Shown here: positions 50,290-58,288 of the stretch, in pieces | Layout: the number at the start of each line of letters is the position of its first letter | Numbering within the stretch: position 1 is the stretch's first letter | DNA from: Chthonomonas sp. | GTDB lineage: Bacteria; Armatimonadota; Fimbriimonadia; Fimbriimonadales; Fimbriimonadaceae | Assembly (NCBI GenBank): GCA_016788585.1 | Contig: JAEURP010000011.1 | Coordinates: forward strand, 62,001 to 126,000 | Direction: 5' to 3' | DNA length: 64,000 nucleotides | Notes under the pieces: model-generated | What the model was told of the DNA's origin: nothing | What the model saw: only the letters and a program-made list of their open reading frames with translations | The model's database searches: none | Position numbers and translations under genes: made by a program

Positions 50290-51544
50290 GCACTAAATAT
50301 TCGGTTGTTATGATTGTTTTCTCTCCAATTTGAATTCGAATTGGAATCGAATGCAACCCACTCAATCCCTGGGGACTCACTAATTCAACCCCCATCTTGG
50401 TCTGGCCCCGCTCGCGGTAAATACCAAATCCTGCATCATTTCCCTTTCGTAAGGCCCAGCCGTCTGGCAGATCGAAGTACATCTTGCCCTTAAGGCTCTC
50501 ATTAGTATTCGAAATGAGCTTGACGTCACCGCGGATTAGCCGTGGAGTCCCAACTTCACCCTTTTCGACTCGCAAGTTAGGCACTACAGTCAGAATGTCA
50601 GTGATTTGGTAACTCGACTCGATGACGGCGACGCTACCATCGGGCTTATCCAGTTTGGCAACCAAGCGTGTGTACCCATATGGCGCACCTTCGGCGATGA
50701 CGGCTTGGTAATCGACAAATGCGCGCTTCTTCTTATCGAATGATGGGAATGGCAGTTGATGGCTACTCGTGAAGAGCGACGCAAATCCAAGCGTGCGAAG
50801 ATCAATTCTGCCTACCCCAGATTCTCCCTTGTTCACGAAGTTGAGGCGAAGCTTGATCTGCTCACCAGGAACTACACTGCGAACCGCATGCTCAGGCGCC
50901 CAAGACATCCCCTCCGGTAGTCCAGTAGCACGGTCTAAGGCGAGTTCGATAGGAGCCGTTGCCCTTGGCACAAATGCCATTACCTCAGGACCGTTAATTT
51001 CCCGCGCTTCCATGCGCACATTAAATTTCTTGCCCCTTTCGAAGGATGTGGCCCCGAGCCCCAGCCAACGAAACTCGAAGGCGTATCCCGACTCGTTAGA
51101 CTCAGTTTTGCAAAGAATCGTCTGGGCGATCAATGGCTCATCCTGCCACCTGGCCCCAGCTTGTATGTCTTGGATTAGCCGTCTCACCTTGACGCCGTCT
51201 TGGCTTACTGTAACCTCGAGGTTGTCTTCACCAATGATCCAGCCGTCACTCTTGAGGTCAAAGCTCACTCTTGCCTCTTGTCCACTTGGAACTTCACCCG
51301 CGACGTAAAGCGCCCCTGGCTCCCATTGCAAAAACCCCCTGAACGGTTCGGGCGAAACAAACGGATCCCACTCCTCACTGTCGATCACGCCATCGATCTT
51401 TGGCGTAAGGGCGAGCCGTAGGCTCATCGGAAGTGGCTCTTGTGCCGTGGCAAGTAGTCCGGTCAATAAAAAGGGAATCATAGTTAACATCAAGACGACG
51501 GGCCGAAAGAAATGGACTCTGGAGCTATCGCTTAAGGTTAACAA
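50282..51544 (-). CDS. exported protein with a CBM9-like domain, unknown
   Basis: 420 residues. A signal peptide ends near LLATAQ. An N-terminal beta domain (about 40-190; ALTPKIDGVIDSEEWDPF) resembles the carbohydrate-binding-9/DOMON-like set, and a C-terminal beta part (about 240-420) is like an NPCBM-associated Ig-like domain (VPGEQIKLRLNFVNKGES). The TTG at 51544 overlaps dnaB by 20 bp; an ATG at 51490 would shorten the signal region. No catalytic motif. It precedes the DapA-like gene. Confidence 0.65.
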   Translation of the reverse strand: MLTLSDSSRVHFFRPVVLMLTMIPFLLTGLLATAQEPLPMSLRLALTPKIDGVIDSEEWDPFVSPEPFRGFLQWEPGALYVAGEVPSGQEARVSFDLKSDGWIIGEDNLEVTVSQDGVKVRRLIQDIQAGARWQDEPLIAQTILCKTESNESGYAFEFRWLGLGATSFERGKKFNVRMEAREINGPEVMAFVPRATAPIELALDRATGLPEGMSWAPEHAVRSVVPGEQIKLRLNFVNKGESGVGRIDLRTLGFASLFTSSHQLPFPSFDKKKRAFVDYQAVIAEGAPYGYTRLVAKLDKPDGSVAVIESSYQITDILTVVPNLRVEKGEVGTPRLIRGDVKLISNTNESLKGKMYFDLPDGWALRKGNDAGFGIYRERGQTKMGVELVSPQGLSGLHSIPIRIQIGEKTIITTEYLVLD

Positions 51545-52883
51545 ACCTGGCGTAGGCTGGCTGAAATCCTAAGACAATCTTGCCGGTTGGCCCATTACGG
51601 TGCTTGGCAATGATGATTTCCGCTTCTTCGACCGCCTCGGGGTGATAGTCCTGCTGGGGGGCCCCTTCTTCCTTGGCCTTGTAGTACGAATCGCGGTAGA
51701 TAAACATCACAAGATCGGCTTCAGCTTCAATAGAGCCCGATTCCCGAATGTCGCTGAGCATTGGCCGCTTGTCCGGCCTTTGCTCCACTTGGCGGCTCAG
51801 TTGGCTTAGCGCAACGACCGGGACATCTAGCTCTTTGGCAAGAGACTTCAACGAACGGGCAATCTCGCTGACCTCTTGCACCCGATTTTCAGTACGCCGA
51901 TTGGACTTCATGAGCTGAAGGTAGTCCACGATTACCATGCTGAGGCCATGCTCCGATTGGAGGCGTCGGCATTTGCTTCTCATTTCAAATGCGCTAATCT
52001 CGGCATTGTCGTCGACGTAAATGGGAAGGCTATAGAGGTGCTCGCAAGCATCGATCAGTTTCTCGTAATCGTCGCCGCTGAGGTTGGTGCGCTTCAGAAT
52101 GCCCGACGATAACTGGCTCCGGCTGCTAACCATACGACGAACGAGCTGCTTTGAGCTCATTTCTAAGGAAAAGACTGCCACGGCACCCTTGCCTGCTTGT
52201 GCGACGTGTGAGCCTATGCCCATGGCAAAGGCCGTCTTTCCCATGGCGGGCCGAGCGGCCAGGATGGTCAGATCGCTTCCATAGAATCCGCCTGTCATCT
52301 TGTCAAGATCGTAAAAGCCGCTGGCATGACCCAAAATTGGCGTGCCTGTCTCATAGAGATTGTCCACCTCATCCCGAAACTCTCGAGTGACGTCTCGCAC
52401 CGAAACCAGACTGTTTTTCATCTCGCGGCGGCTGATCTCGTGCACCATTCGCTCGGATTCGTCCACCTTCTGCTGGGCATCCGTCGACGTGTCGTGAACG
52501 ACTGCGACGATCTTGTGTCCTGCTTCTTCTAAGCGGCGGAGAACCGCCTTTTCGCGGATGATCTCGGCGTAGTCGATTGCGTTCGCTGCGCTGGGAACGG
52601 TTTCAGCGATATTGACGAGGTATTCAATCCCGCCAACGCTTTGGATAAGGCCGCGGCCTTCAAGTTCTGCCCGGACAGTCATGAGGTCCACGGCCCGGCC
52701 CTTATCCATGAGGGCGACCATTGTCTCATACACGGTTCGGTGAGCAGGACGATAGAAGTCTTCCTCTTGCAGGACTTCTCTGACTTGCTCGCGGGCCCGT
52801 TCGTTAAGGAACATTGCGCCCAAGGCGCACATTTCGGCCTCGATGCTGTGGGGTGGAATGAATCCTTCGATTACGGCGCTCAT
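51525..52883 (-). CDS. dnaB: replicative DNA helicase DnaB
   Basis: 452 residues from the ATG at 52883; an ATG three codons upstream is possible. The N-terminal domain (IPPHSIEAEMCALGAMFLNERA) is followed by a RecA-like motor with Walker A in ILAARPAMGKTAFAMG, VVDYLQLMK as Walker B, and the SQLSRQVEQRPDKRPMLSDIRESGSIEAEADLVMFIYRDSYY segment with the arginine-finger region. No intein is present. It overlaps the next gene start. Confidence 0.97.
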   Translation of the reverse strand: MSAVIEGFIPPHSIEAEMCALGAMFLNERAREQVREVLQEEDFYRPAHRTVYETMVALMDKGRAVDLMTVRAELEGRGLIQSVGGIEYLVNIAETVPSAANAIDYAEIIREKAVLRRLEEAGHKIVAVVHDTSTDAQQKVDESERMVHEISRREMKNSLVSVRDVTREFRDEVDNLYETGTPILGHASGFYDLDKMTGGFYGSDLTILAARPAMGKTAFAMGIGSHVAQAGKGAVAVFSLEMSSKQLVRRMVSSRSQLSSGILKRTNLSGDDYEKLIDACEHLYSLPIYVDDNAEISAFEMRSKCRRLQSEHGLSMVIVDYLQLMKSNRRTENRVQEVSEIARSLKSLAKELDVPVVALSQLSRQVEQRPDKRPMLSDIRESGSIEAEADLVMFIYRDSYYKAKEEGAPQQDYHPEAVEEAEIIIAKHRNGPTGKIVLGFQPAYARFVNLKR

Positions 52884-52970
52884 CAACCCCACTATTGTGC
52901 TTCTTGGAGTCTTGCGATAAGCGGTTGTGGGACCAAATCTGCGATAGTCGCAGGTTTTCCACCGAGTTAG

Positions 52971-53255
52971 TTACACTCGGCAATCGACCCGGACAAACAA
53001 AGCCCGAAGTAACCCAGGTAAGCGGGCGCTTCGCCGGGGGTTTGCAGCGGCGCAAATGACTTCCAACAGCTCGGGTGCACGAAACTCCAAGTCGGCGATG
53101 CCAAGCCGTAGCGACTCGTGATCGAATTCAAACACACCACGCCAGCCACACACGTAGCATTCATTGCTGGTGCGTAAATTCAAGTTCTGGCATAGGGGAC
53201 ACGACTTTAGGCTCTTCATGAGCGCTCGCAGCCGGGTCGGAGTAATGTTTGTCAT
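52971..53255 (-). CDS. small zinc-ribbon-like protein
   Basis: 94 residues. Two CxxC pairs at the start (SCPLCQN and ECYVCGWRG) make a probable zinc ribbon, followed by a charged helix FEFDHESLRLGIADLEFRAPELLEVI. No family recognised. It is on the minus strand divergent from the next gene with 59 bp between. A second start 12 codons in is possible. Confidence 0.5.
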   Translation of the reverse strand: MTNITPTRLRALMKSLKSCPLCQNLNLRTSNECYVCGWRGVFEFDHESLRLGIADLEFRAPELLEVICAAANPRRSARLPGLLRALFVRVDCRV

Positions 53256-53314
53256 CGCCGTAAAGTAATATCGGCGAGTTCCGGAAATCCTTAACCCGGC
53301 AATAGTCCCTAAAG

Positions 53315-54130
53315 ATGGAGCGACAATTCCCTGGCGAAAAGGTATGGCGGTTCGAGTACGGCCCCGATGAGTTCATGAACGACGTGCCGGGTCTCGCTGC
53401 TGAGGTCATTGGATTCGGACTCTTCAAGGTGCACGAGTTCGCCGGTGAGCTGAGAATCGACGGTGAAGTTTCTGACCTAAAAGAGGGCGTTTTTCATCAC
53501 AGTCTGCAGGCGGTCGAAAAGAAAGGGGAGTCGCGCATTGAGACTCATGTGGGAAGGACCACAACGCTAAATCCAGTTTTTTGGCCAATTCCGGAGCACG
53601 TACACGAGTTTTCGGGCTGGACCCTTGCCCCGAAGGGCTGGAGTTTCTTCGAGCCCATTTACACCTATGAGGCGCTTGATCCTGATCGGCCGGTTGGCGC
53701 CCCCGGGCTCTATGCCTGCTATACGGTCAATTCCTTCTTCCTCCGTAACGAGGGCTCTCTTGAGGAGGCGCAATGGAAATCCGAGGCACTCGAGTTTTAC
53801 GAACTTGATGGCTTCCCGGCACCATTTGCTAATCACGCACGCTGCCAGTTCGTGGTTGATATTCCCGAGGAAAACCGAGGAATTCAGATCGCGCGATTCT
53901 TGGATGCAAGTTCTGGAGGAGGGACGGTTCATGTTCGAGTCGACGGTCAATCGGCGGGAGACTGGCGGTACCCGTTCGTCAATCGCATCGAACCCGTTCA
54001 AGCGGATGTATTCGGGCTACCCGTCCACCTCACCGAAGGAAAAGCCTCCCTCCAAATCGAACTCATCGCCACGGAAGGTTGGAATGCCGCCTGGTACGGC
54101 ATCGACGCCCTTTTGCCACGACTCCAGTAA
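53315..54130 (+). CDS. conserved-looking hypothetical protein
   Basis: 271 residues, no signal peptide. Aromatic- and Glu-rich with beta segments such as GWSFFEPIYTYEAL, DGFPAPFANHARCQFVVDIP and VHVRVDGQSAGDWRYPFVNRI, resembling a sugar-handling or carbohydrate-binding protein, but I cannot identify a family. It is followed at 13 bp by the CBS protein. Confidence 0.6.
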   Translation: MERQFPGEKVWRFEYGPDEFMNDVPGLAAEVIGFGLFKVHEFAGELRIDGEVSDLKEGVFHHSLQAVEKKGESRIETHVGRTTTLNPVFWPIPEHVHEFSGWTLAPKGWSFFEPIYTYEALDPDRPVGAPGLYACYTVNSFFLRNEGSLEEAQWKSEALEFYELDGFPAPFANHARCQFVVDIPEENRGIQIARFLDASSGGGTVHVRVDGQSAGDWRYPFVNRIEPVQADVFGLPVHLTEGKASLQIELIATEGWNAAWYGIDALLPRLQ

Positions 54131-54143
54131 ACTCTGAGCATCC

Positions 54144-54536
54144 ATGACCCTCCGCGAAGTCCTGCATGCTCACATTCCGACGCTCACGCCAGCGAGCACG
54201 CTTCGAGATGCCGTGGACAAGATGGACATCTACCAGTTCCCCGCCTTGGTTGTAGTCGATGATGATAAAGCAGTTTTGGCAATTCTCACCGAAGGCGACG
54301 TTTGCCGAGCAGTTGCTCAACAAGGCAGTCTCCTAAAGTTGTCCGATCAACCTGCTCTCCAGTTTTCTACAATGCAGCCAACAACGGCAAATCCAGATAC
54401 CGAGGTGAGTGATGCACTCCACCAAATGCTGAGTTCTGGAATCACTCTATTGCCAGTGGTAGAACACGATCGCTTGCTTGGTATTGTCCTTCGTGTGGAC
54501 CTGATGCAAGCGATGCTGATGGACCAGCTAGACTAG
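54144..54536 (+). CDS. CBS domain pair protein
   Basis: 130 residues, one CBS pair. First CBS: TLTPASTLRDAVDKMDIYQFPALVVVDDDKAVLAILTEGDVC; second: TANPDTEVSDALHQMLSSGITLLPVVEHDRLLGIVLRVDLMQ. Bateman pairs bind adenine nucleotides and regulate partners; which partner here is unknown. It is followed at 3 bp by the peroxiredoxin, so they are probably co-expressed. Confidence 0.92.
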   Translation: MTLREVLHAHIPTLTPASTLRDAVDKMDIYQFPALVVVDDDKAVLAILTEGDVCRAVAQQGSLLKLSDQPALQFSTMQPTTANPDTEVSDALHQMLSSGITLLPVVEHDRLLGIVLRVDLMQAMLMDQLD

Positions 54537-54539
54537 AGC

Positions 54540-54989
54540 ATGCTTAACGTTGGCGATAGCTTCCCTGATTTTGAATTGTCTGATCAAGACGGTCGCATCT
54601 GGACCAAGACCGATCTCCTTGGATCTCCAACCGTGGTGTTTTTCTATCCCAAGGATAACACTCCCGGTTGCACAAAGGAAGCTTGCGACCTTCGAGACCG
54701 AATGCCAAAGTTCGCAGGAACCAAGATTTTTGGCGTATCGCCAGACAGCGTCAAGAGTCACAAGAAGTTTGCTGATAAGTTCAAGCTCGAGTTTCCTCTC
54801 TTGGCTGATACGAGCAAAGCGCTCTCTGAAGCCTGCGGAGTTTGGGGCGAGAAATCACTCTATGGGCGAATCTTCATGGGAGTCCAGCGCACCACGTTCT
54901 TGCTTGACAGCGAGGGCAAGATCCTCTTAGTGTGGAACAAAGTGAAGGTTCCTGGGCATGCCGACGACATCCTATCCAAGCTGGCCTGA
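54540..54989 (+). CDS. bcp: thiol peroxidase, BCP/AhpC-TSA family peroxiredoxin
   Basis: 149 residues. Peroxiredoxins reduce hydrogen and organic peroxides. The peroxidatic Cys44 and Cys49 lie in NTPGCTKEACDLRD, as in atypical two-Cys BCP enzymes, with FFYPKDNTPGC (the Thr of P-x3-T/S-x2-C) and a C-terminal RTTFLLDSEGKI. It is cytosolic. Confidence 0.94.
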   Translation: MLNVGDSFPDFELSDQDGRIWTKTDLLGSPTVVFFYPKDNTPGCTKEACDLRDRMPKFAGTKIFGVSPDSVKSHKKFADKFKLEFPLLADTSKALSEACGVWGEKSLYGRIFMGVQRTTFLLDSEGKILLVWNKVKVPGHADDILSKLA

Positions 54990-55014
54990 TCTTACGGGTA
55001 TCATCCCGCCGGGT

Positions 55015-55089
55015 GCCGAAGTAGCTCAGTGGTAGAGCGGCTGTTTTGTAAACAGCGGGTCGCGGGTTCGAATCCTGTCTTCGGCTCCA
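55015..55089 (+). tRNA. tRNA-Thr (anticodon UGU)
   Basis: Acceptor GCCGAAG pairs with CTTCGGC, D-arm GCTC/GAGC, anticodon loop TTTGTAA with TGT, T-loop GGTTCGAATCC. 75 nt including the encoded CCA. Confidence 0.95.
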
Positions 55090-55090
55090 T

Positions 55091-56332
55091 TTAGTCCACG
55101 CCTTGCAAGCGTTTGCCATTCACCCAGGCAAGCAGGGCGCCGGCGAGAACGACCGCTCCCCCGAACCGCATCGCCAAGCCAACGGAGAGGTTTGATGCCA
55201 ACCAGCCAAAGAGTGGGAGCGCAGCAGGTGAGCTGCCATTGAGGGCCCACACGTGCATCGAGATCACCCGCCCTTTCATTCGCTCTGGAGACAGAGTTTG
55301 AAAGAGTGTATTTGTGGTGTTGAACTGCATGATTGCGCTTAGACCTATCAGCGCGAACATCGGATAAATAACCCAGAGTGAATGGGTCAGCGAAATCAGA
55401 ATCAAAGCAATTCCCATCATCGTCATCGAGACCTTGACGATAATCCTCTTGATGGGCCTCTGTGAGATTGCGATCAGCGTTCCAAGCCCCGTCATGGCCC
55501 CAATCCCTACCGCCGTAAAGATCGAGCCCAGCAGATTTGGATTTTTCAGCTCTTGGACTGCAAAAGCTGGCAACAAGGGGATGTAGGCCAAGCCAAAAAT
55601 TGACACCGTGCACTCCATAAGGAAGAGCATTCGAAGACGACGGTCCCTCCAGGTATATCGAACCCCCTCCGAAATAAGGTCGATGATCGGTTGAGAGTGC
55701 CGCTTTACCGAACTCAGGTCGGCTCGGATCGCAGTCGCAGCAAAAATCAGAGCAAGGTAGCTCAGGCCATTGACAAGATAATTCGCCTGGGGTCCAAATT
55801 TGGCCAACAAGACGCCCCCAATTGCTGGACCAATAATGCGGGCGAGGTTGAAGCTCATAGCCTGCATTGGCACCGCGCTCGCCATGTTCTCTGGTGGCAC
55901 TACTCGCGAAACTAGACTTTGCCGCGTTGGGATCTCGACCATCGTATTAAAGCCGTTGATCAGGGCAACGATGTAGATGAACTCAAGCCTTAGAAATCCA
56001 AAGTGTATTGAAGTAGCCAGAAAAAGAGCGTTTGCGGAGTATACAAGCTGATTGGCAATGAGGACGGCCCGTTTATTTAGCGTGTCAGCAAACGTTCCAG
56101 CAAATGGTCCAAACAGCGCAACAGGCATCGAGTTCGTAAACGTAACCCAAGTCAGCATTGCCGGATTGTTCGTCAGCTTCATGACGAGAATGCCTTGGGC
56201 GACGTTTTGCACCCAACTCCCGATAAAGGACAAGAACGCGCCGCTCCACAATAGGCGGAAGTCGCGGATGCGGAACGGAGTGAGTTGCGGTGAATGAAAG
56301 AACCTGATGATTAGGTTGGGTTCCTTCATCAA
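55091..56332 (-). CDS. MFS transporter (EntS-like family)
   Basis: 413 residues with about twelve membrane helices. Typical MFS segments: FRLLWSGAFLSFIGSWVQNVAQGIL, FGPFAGTFADTLNKRAVLIANQLVY, ALINGFNTMVEIPTRQSLVSRVVPP (a signature of this efflux group) and RMKGRVISMHVW. It resembles enterobactin-exporter-type and other drug or siderophore exporters; substrate unknown. It lies after tRNA-Thr, on the opposite strand. Confidence 0.9.
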   Translation of the reverse strand: MMKEPNLIIRFFHSPQLTPFRIRDFRLLWSGAFLSFIGSWVQNVAQGILVMKLTNNPAMLTWVTFTNSMPVALFGPFAGTFADTLNKRAVLIANQLVYSANALFLATSIHFGFLRLEFIYIVALINGFNTMVEIPTRQSLVSRVVPPENMASAVPMQAMSFNLARIIGPAIGGVLLAKFGPQANYLVNGLSYLALIFAATAIRADLSSVKRHSQPIIDLISEGVRYTWRDRRLRMLFLMECTVSIFGLAYIPLLPAFAVQELKNPNLLGSIFTAVGIGAMTGLGTLIAISQRPIKRIIVKVSMTMMGIALILISLTHSLWVIYPMFALIGLSAIMQFNTTNTLFQTLSPERMKGRVISMHVWALNGSSPAALPLFGWLASNLSVGLAMRFGGAVVLAGALLAWVNGKRLQGVD

Positions 56333-56364
56333 GCCAGTATATCCAGACTGGTATCTTCAGACAA

Positions 56365-57588
56365 TTGGAAGCTAGGCGCTTTAGTTTTGAAGTAGTGGTG
56401 GTCTACTTATCAGAGTGCCTCTTCTTTGTCCTGACTTCCCCACTGCATCTTCGAAACTTCGTTATCCGGTCTCGCGAGGGCCGTTATCGTGGGGTTTTTT
56501 GGCTCAGGTTCTTTGGCCTAACTCCTGGCAAACGCGGGGTGATTACTTTTATCGCGAGTGGAATGGGCGAAACCATGCAGTCAACGGTCTATGCCCCTCG
56601 GGTTCCTGGAGAAACTCAGATTCTGAGTCAACTCTCGCGCACCTTTGCGCACCTCGATGATCTGCCACAGGATATAAAATGTGCGCCATTTAAGTGGCCG
56701 CTCGGTGCCATCATCCTACTCCTACGACTTCGACCATCGAGGCTGGTTTTCGTTGGTAATGTTTCGGATATCCATCTTGCCTTTTGGGGGCGACTCCTGG
56801 GAATACCAATCATCCTCATTCACACCAGTCTGGATGAGTACGATGTCGTACGGCGGGAAAAGCGTGCTCGATCCCGACTCCGATTTCACCTTCTCGATAA
56901 GGCGCTGGTTCGGTGCGAGGACCAAATCGCATTATTGGCACGATTTGGCGTTCCTTCGGAATGGATCCAAATCATCGGGCCGCAACTTCGCATGGGGATT
57001 AAAGTTGATCGGGAGGCGATTCAGGACAAGTGGAGAAGGACCCTCGCGCTCTCGGCGACCGACCAAGTGATCGTTGCGGGCAGTACCTGGGGAAATGATG
57101 AAGAGGTCGTCATCGATGCCATTCTCAGGCTTTGGGACACCGACCCAGCGGTCAAGCTCATCCTTGCGCCGAGAAGGCTAGACCGAGAGGTTAACGCAAC
57201 AGAGACTCTCAGCAGGCTTGGGATTCCTTTTGCATTACGTTCAACGGGCGTTGCTAGCTCCGACCGCCTAATCGTGCTCAATACGATGGGCGAGCTAGCC
57301 GAGGTTTATTCTGTAGCTTCGGCAGTGTTTGTAGGCGGCACCTTTTCGCATGCGATCGGCGGACATAGCTTTTCAGAAGCCATCGAATGGGATGTGTGGT
57401 TCACCAGCGGCCCCGACACGTCTCATCAGACCGCAATTGTCACCGAATTACAAACACGCGGACTCTTAACTGTTTGCAGAGGAGCTGACTCGCTCTCCTC
57501 GGCTTGGAAGAGGCAATTGGAGCACCCGCCAGAAATCGACTTGGTTGATCGATCTATCGAGAAGATAGTGGCTGCGATTACGGGTTGA
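56365..57588 (+). CDS. waaA: 3-deoxy-D-manno-octulosonic acid transferase (KDO transferase)
   Basis: 407 residues, TTG start at 56365. WaaA adds KDO from CMP-KDO to lipid A. A membrane-anchor helix region (about 8-30) is followed by GT-B halves: ASGMGE with the conserved Glu of the WaaA active site, VFVGNVSDIHLAFWGRLLGIPIILIHTSL, GSTWGNDEEVVIDAILRL for the GSTH-EE motif, LILAPRRLDR, and the C-terminal TMGELAEVYSVASAVFVGGTFSHAIGGHSFSEAI. KdsB at 7.2 kb makes its donor. The tail overlaps the next gene by 11 bp. Confidence 0.88.
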   Translation: MEARRFSFEVVVVYLSECLFFVLTSPLHLRNFVIRSREGRYRGVFWLRFFGLTPGKRGVITFIASGMGETMQSTVYAPRVPGETQILSQLSRTFAHLDDLPQDIKCAPFKWPLGAIILLLRLRPSRLVFVGNVSDIHLAFWGRLLGIPIILIHTSLDEYDVVRREKRARSRLRFHLLDKALVRCEDQIALLARFGVPSEWIQIIGPQLRMGIKVDREAIQDKWRRTLALSATDQVIVAGSTWGNDEEVVIDAILRLWDTDPAVKLILAPRRLDREVNATETLSRLGIPFALRSTGVASSDRLIVLNTMGELAEVYSVASAVFVGGTFSHAIGGHSFSEAIEWDVWFTSGPDTSHQTAIVTELQTRGLLTVCRGADSLSSAWKRQLEHPPEIDLVDRSIEKIVAAITG

Positions 57589-58273
57589 ATGGCTTACCAA
57601 GAAGTGAATTCCAAATCGTGCGCTGCCCCGCTGAAAGCACGGCCATAATTCGCGCTCGCCCATCTGTTTGGATCTTTGTTAGCTTGGGCTCGATCTTCTT
57701 CATTTCTTCGCGAAGGCGCTTCTGATACTGCTCGGCCAATCTTCGCTTTTCGGCATCTGTCTTGGGGTTTTTGCCCTTGAATTCGCTCTCTAATTTTTTA
57801 TGCACGGCTTCGGTGAGATCGCCCGCTTGCTGATAAGAATCCTTCAAATAGGTTTTTACTTTCGATACCTGCGATGCGCTCAGGCCAACTTTCTTTGTTA
57901 CGGCAGGATCAGTTAGAGCAAGGAGGCCAGCAGTCTGCAACGAGATCTCTCGTAGTCGCTTAATCTGGACGGCCGTCAAAACATTGAGAACACCAATTCG
58001 CATCTTGTCGAAAGCTGCTCGCATTTGCTTTTGCTCGGCCTCTGTAGGTTGCTGGCCCTTTCGCATCTTGTCTTCAATCTTCTTTGCAACAGCGTTGTAG
58101 CCAGACGAAGCCGAATTCATCTTTGCGCGCTGAGCTTGAGTCACTTTGAGTTCAGTCTTAACCTCAGTTGTTTGGAGCAAGGTGATATCGCACACCTCCT
58201 TATCGAATTCGATTTGAGCGAATACCGAGCCCATCAAGGCGATTGCAATAGAGACACTGAGCGGCTTGACCAT
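57578..58273 (-). CDS. exported helical protein with LTxxQ-like repeats
   Basis: 231 residues. A signal peptide (KPLSVSIAIALMGSVFA) is followed by a long, highly charged helix-rich protein with repeated segments LKVTQAQRAKM, LTAVQIKRLREI, LSASQVSKVKTYL and LSAGQRTIWNSLLGKPF. The LTxxQ-like pattern and final WNSLLGKPF are typical of Spy/CpxP-like or planctomycete periplasmic chaperone-like proteins. Role inferred only from that resemblance. Confidence 0.75.
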   Translation of the reverse strand: MVKPLSVSIAIALMGSVFAQIEFDKEVCDITLLQTTEVKTELKVTQAQRAKMNSASSGYNAVAKKIEDKMRKGQQPTEAEQKQMRAAFDKMRIGVLNVLTAVQIKRLREISLQTAGLLALTDPAVTKKVGLSASQVSKVKTYLKDSYQQAGDLTEAVHKKLESEFKGKNPKTDAEKRRLAEQYQKRLREEMKKIEPKLTKIQTDGRARIMAVLSAGQRTIWNSLLGKPFNP

Positions 58274-58288
58274 AAACTTTCCCGTGGA

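Noticed and set aside
56365-57588. Loss of the active-site Glu in WaaA
   Set aside because: At first the N-terminal region seemed to lack it, but the conserved Glu of the ASxGE segment is present (ASGMGE), so no loss is claimed.
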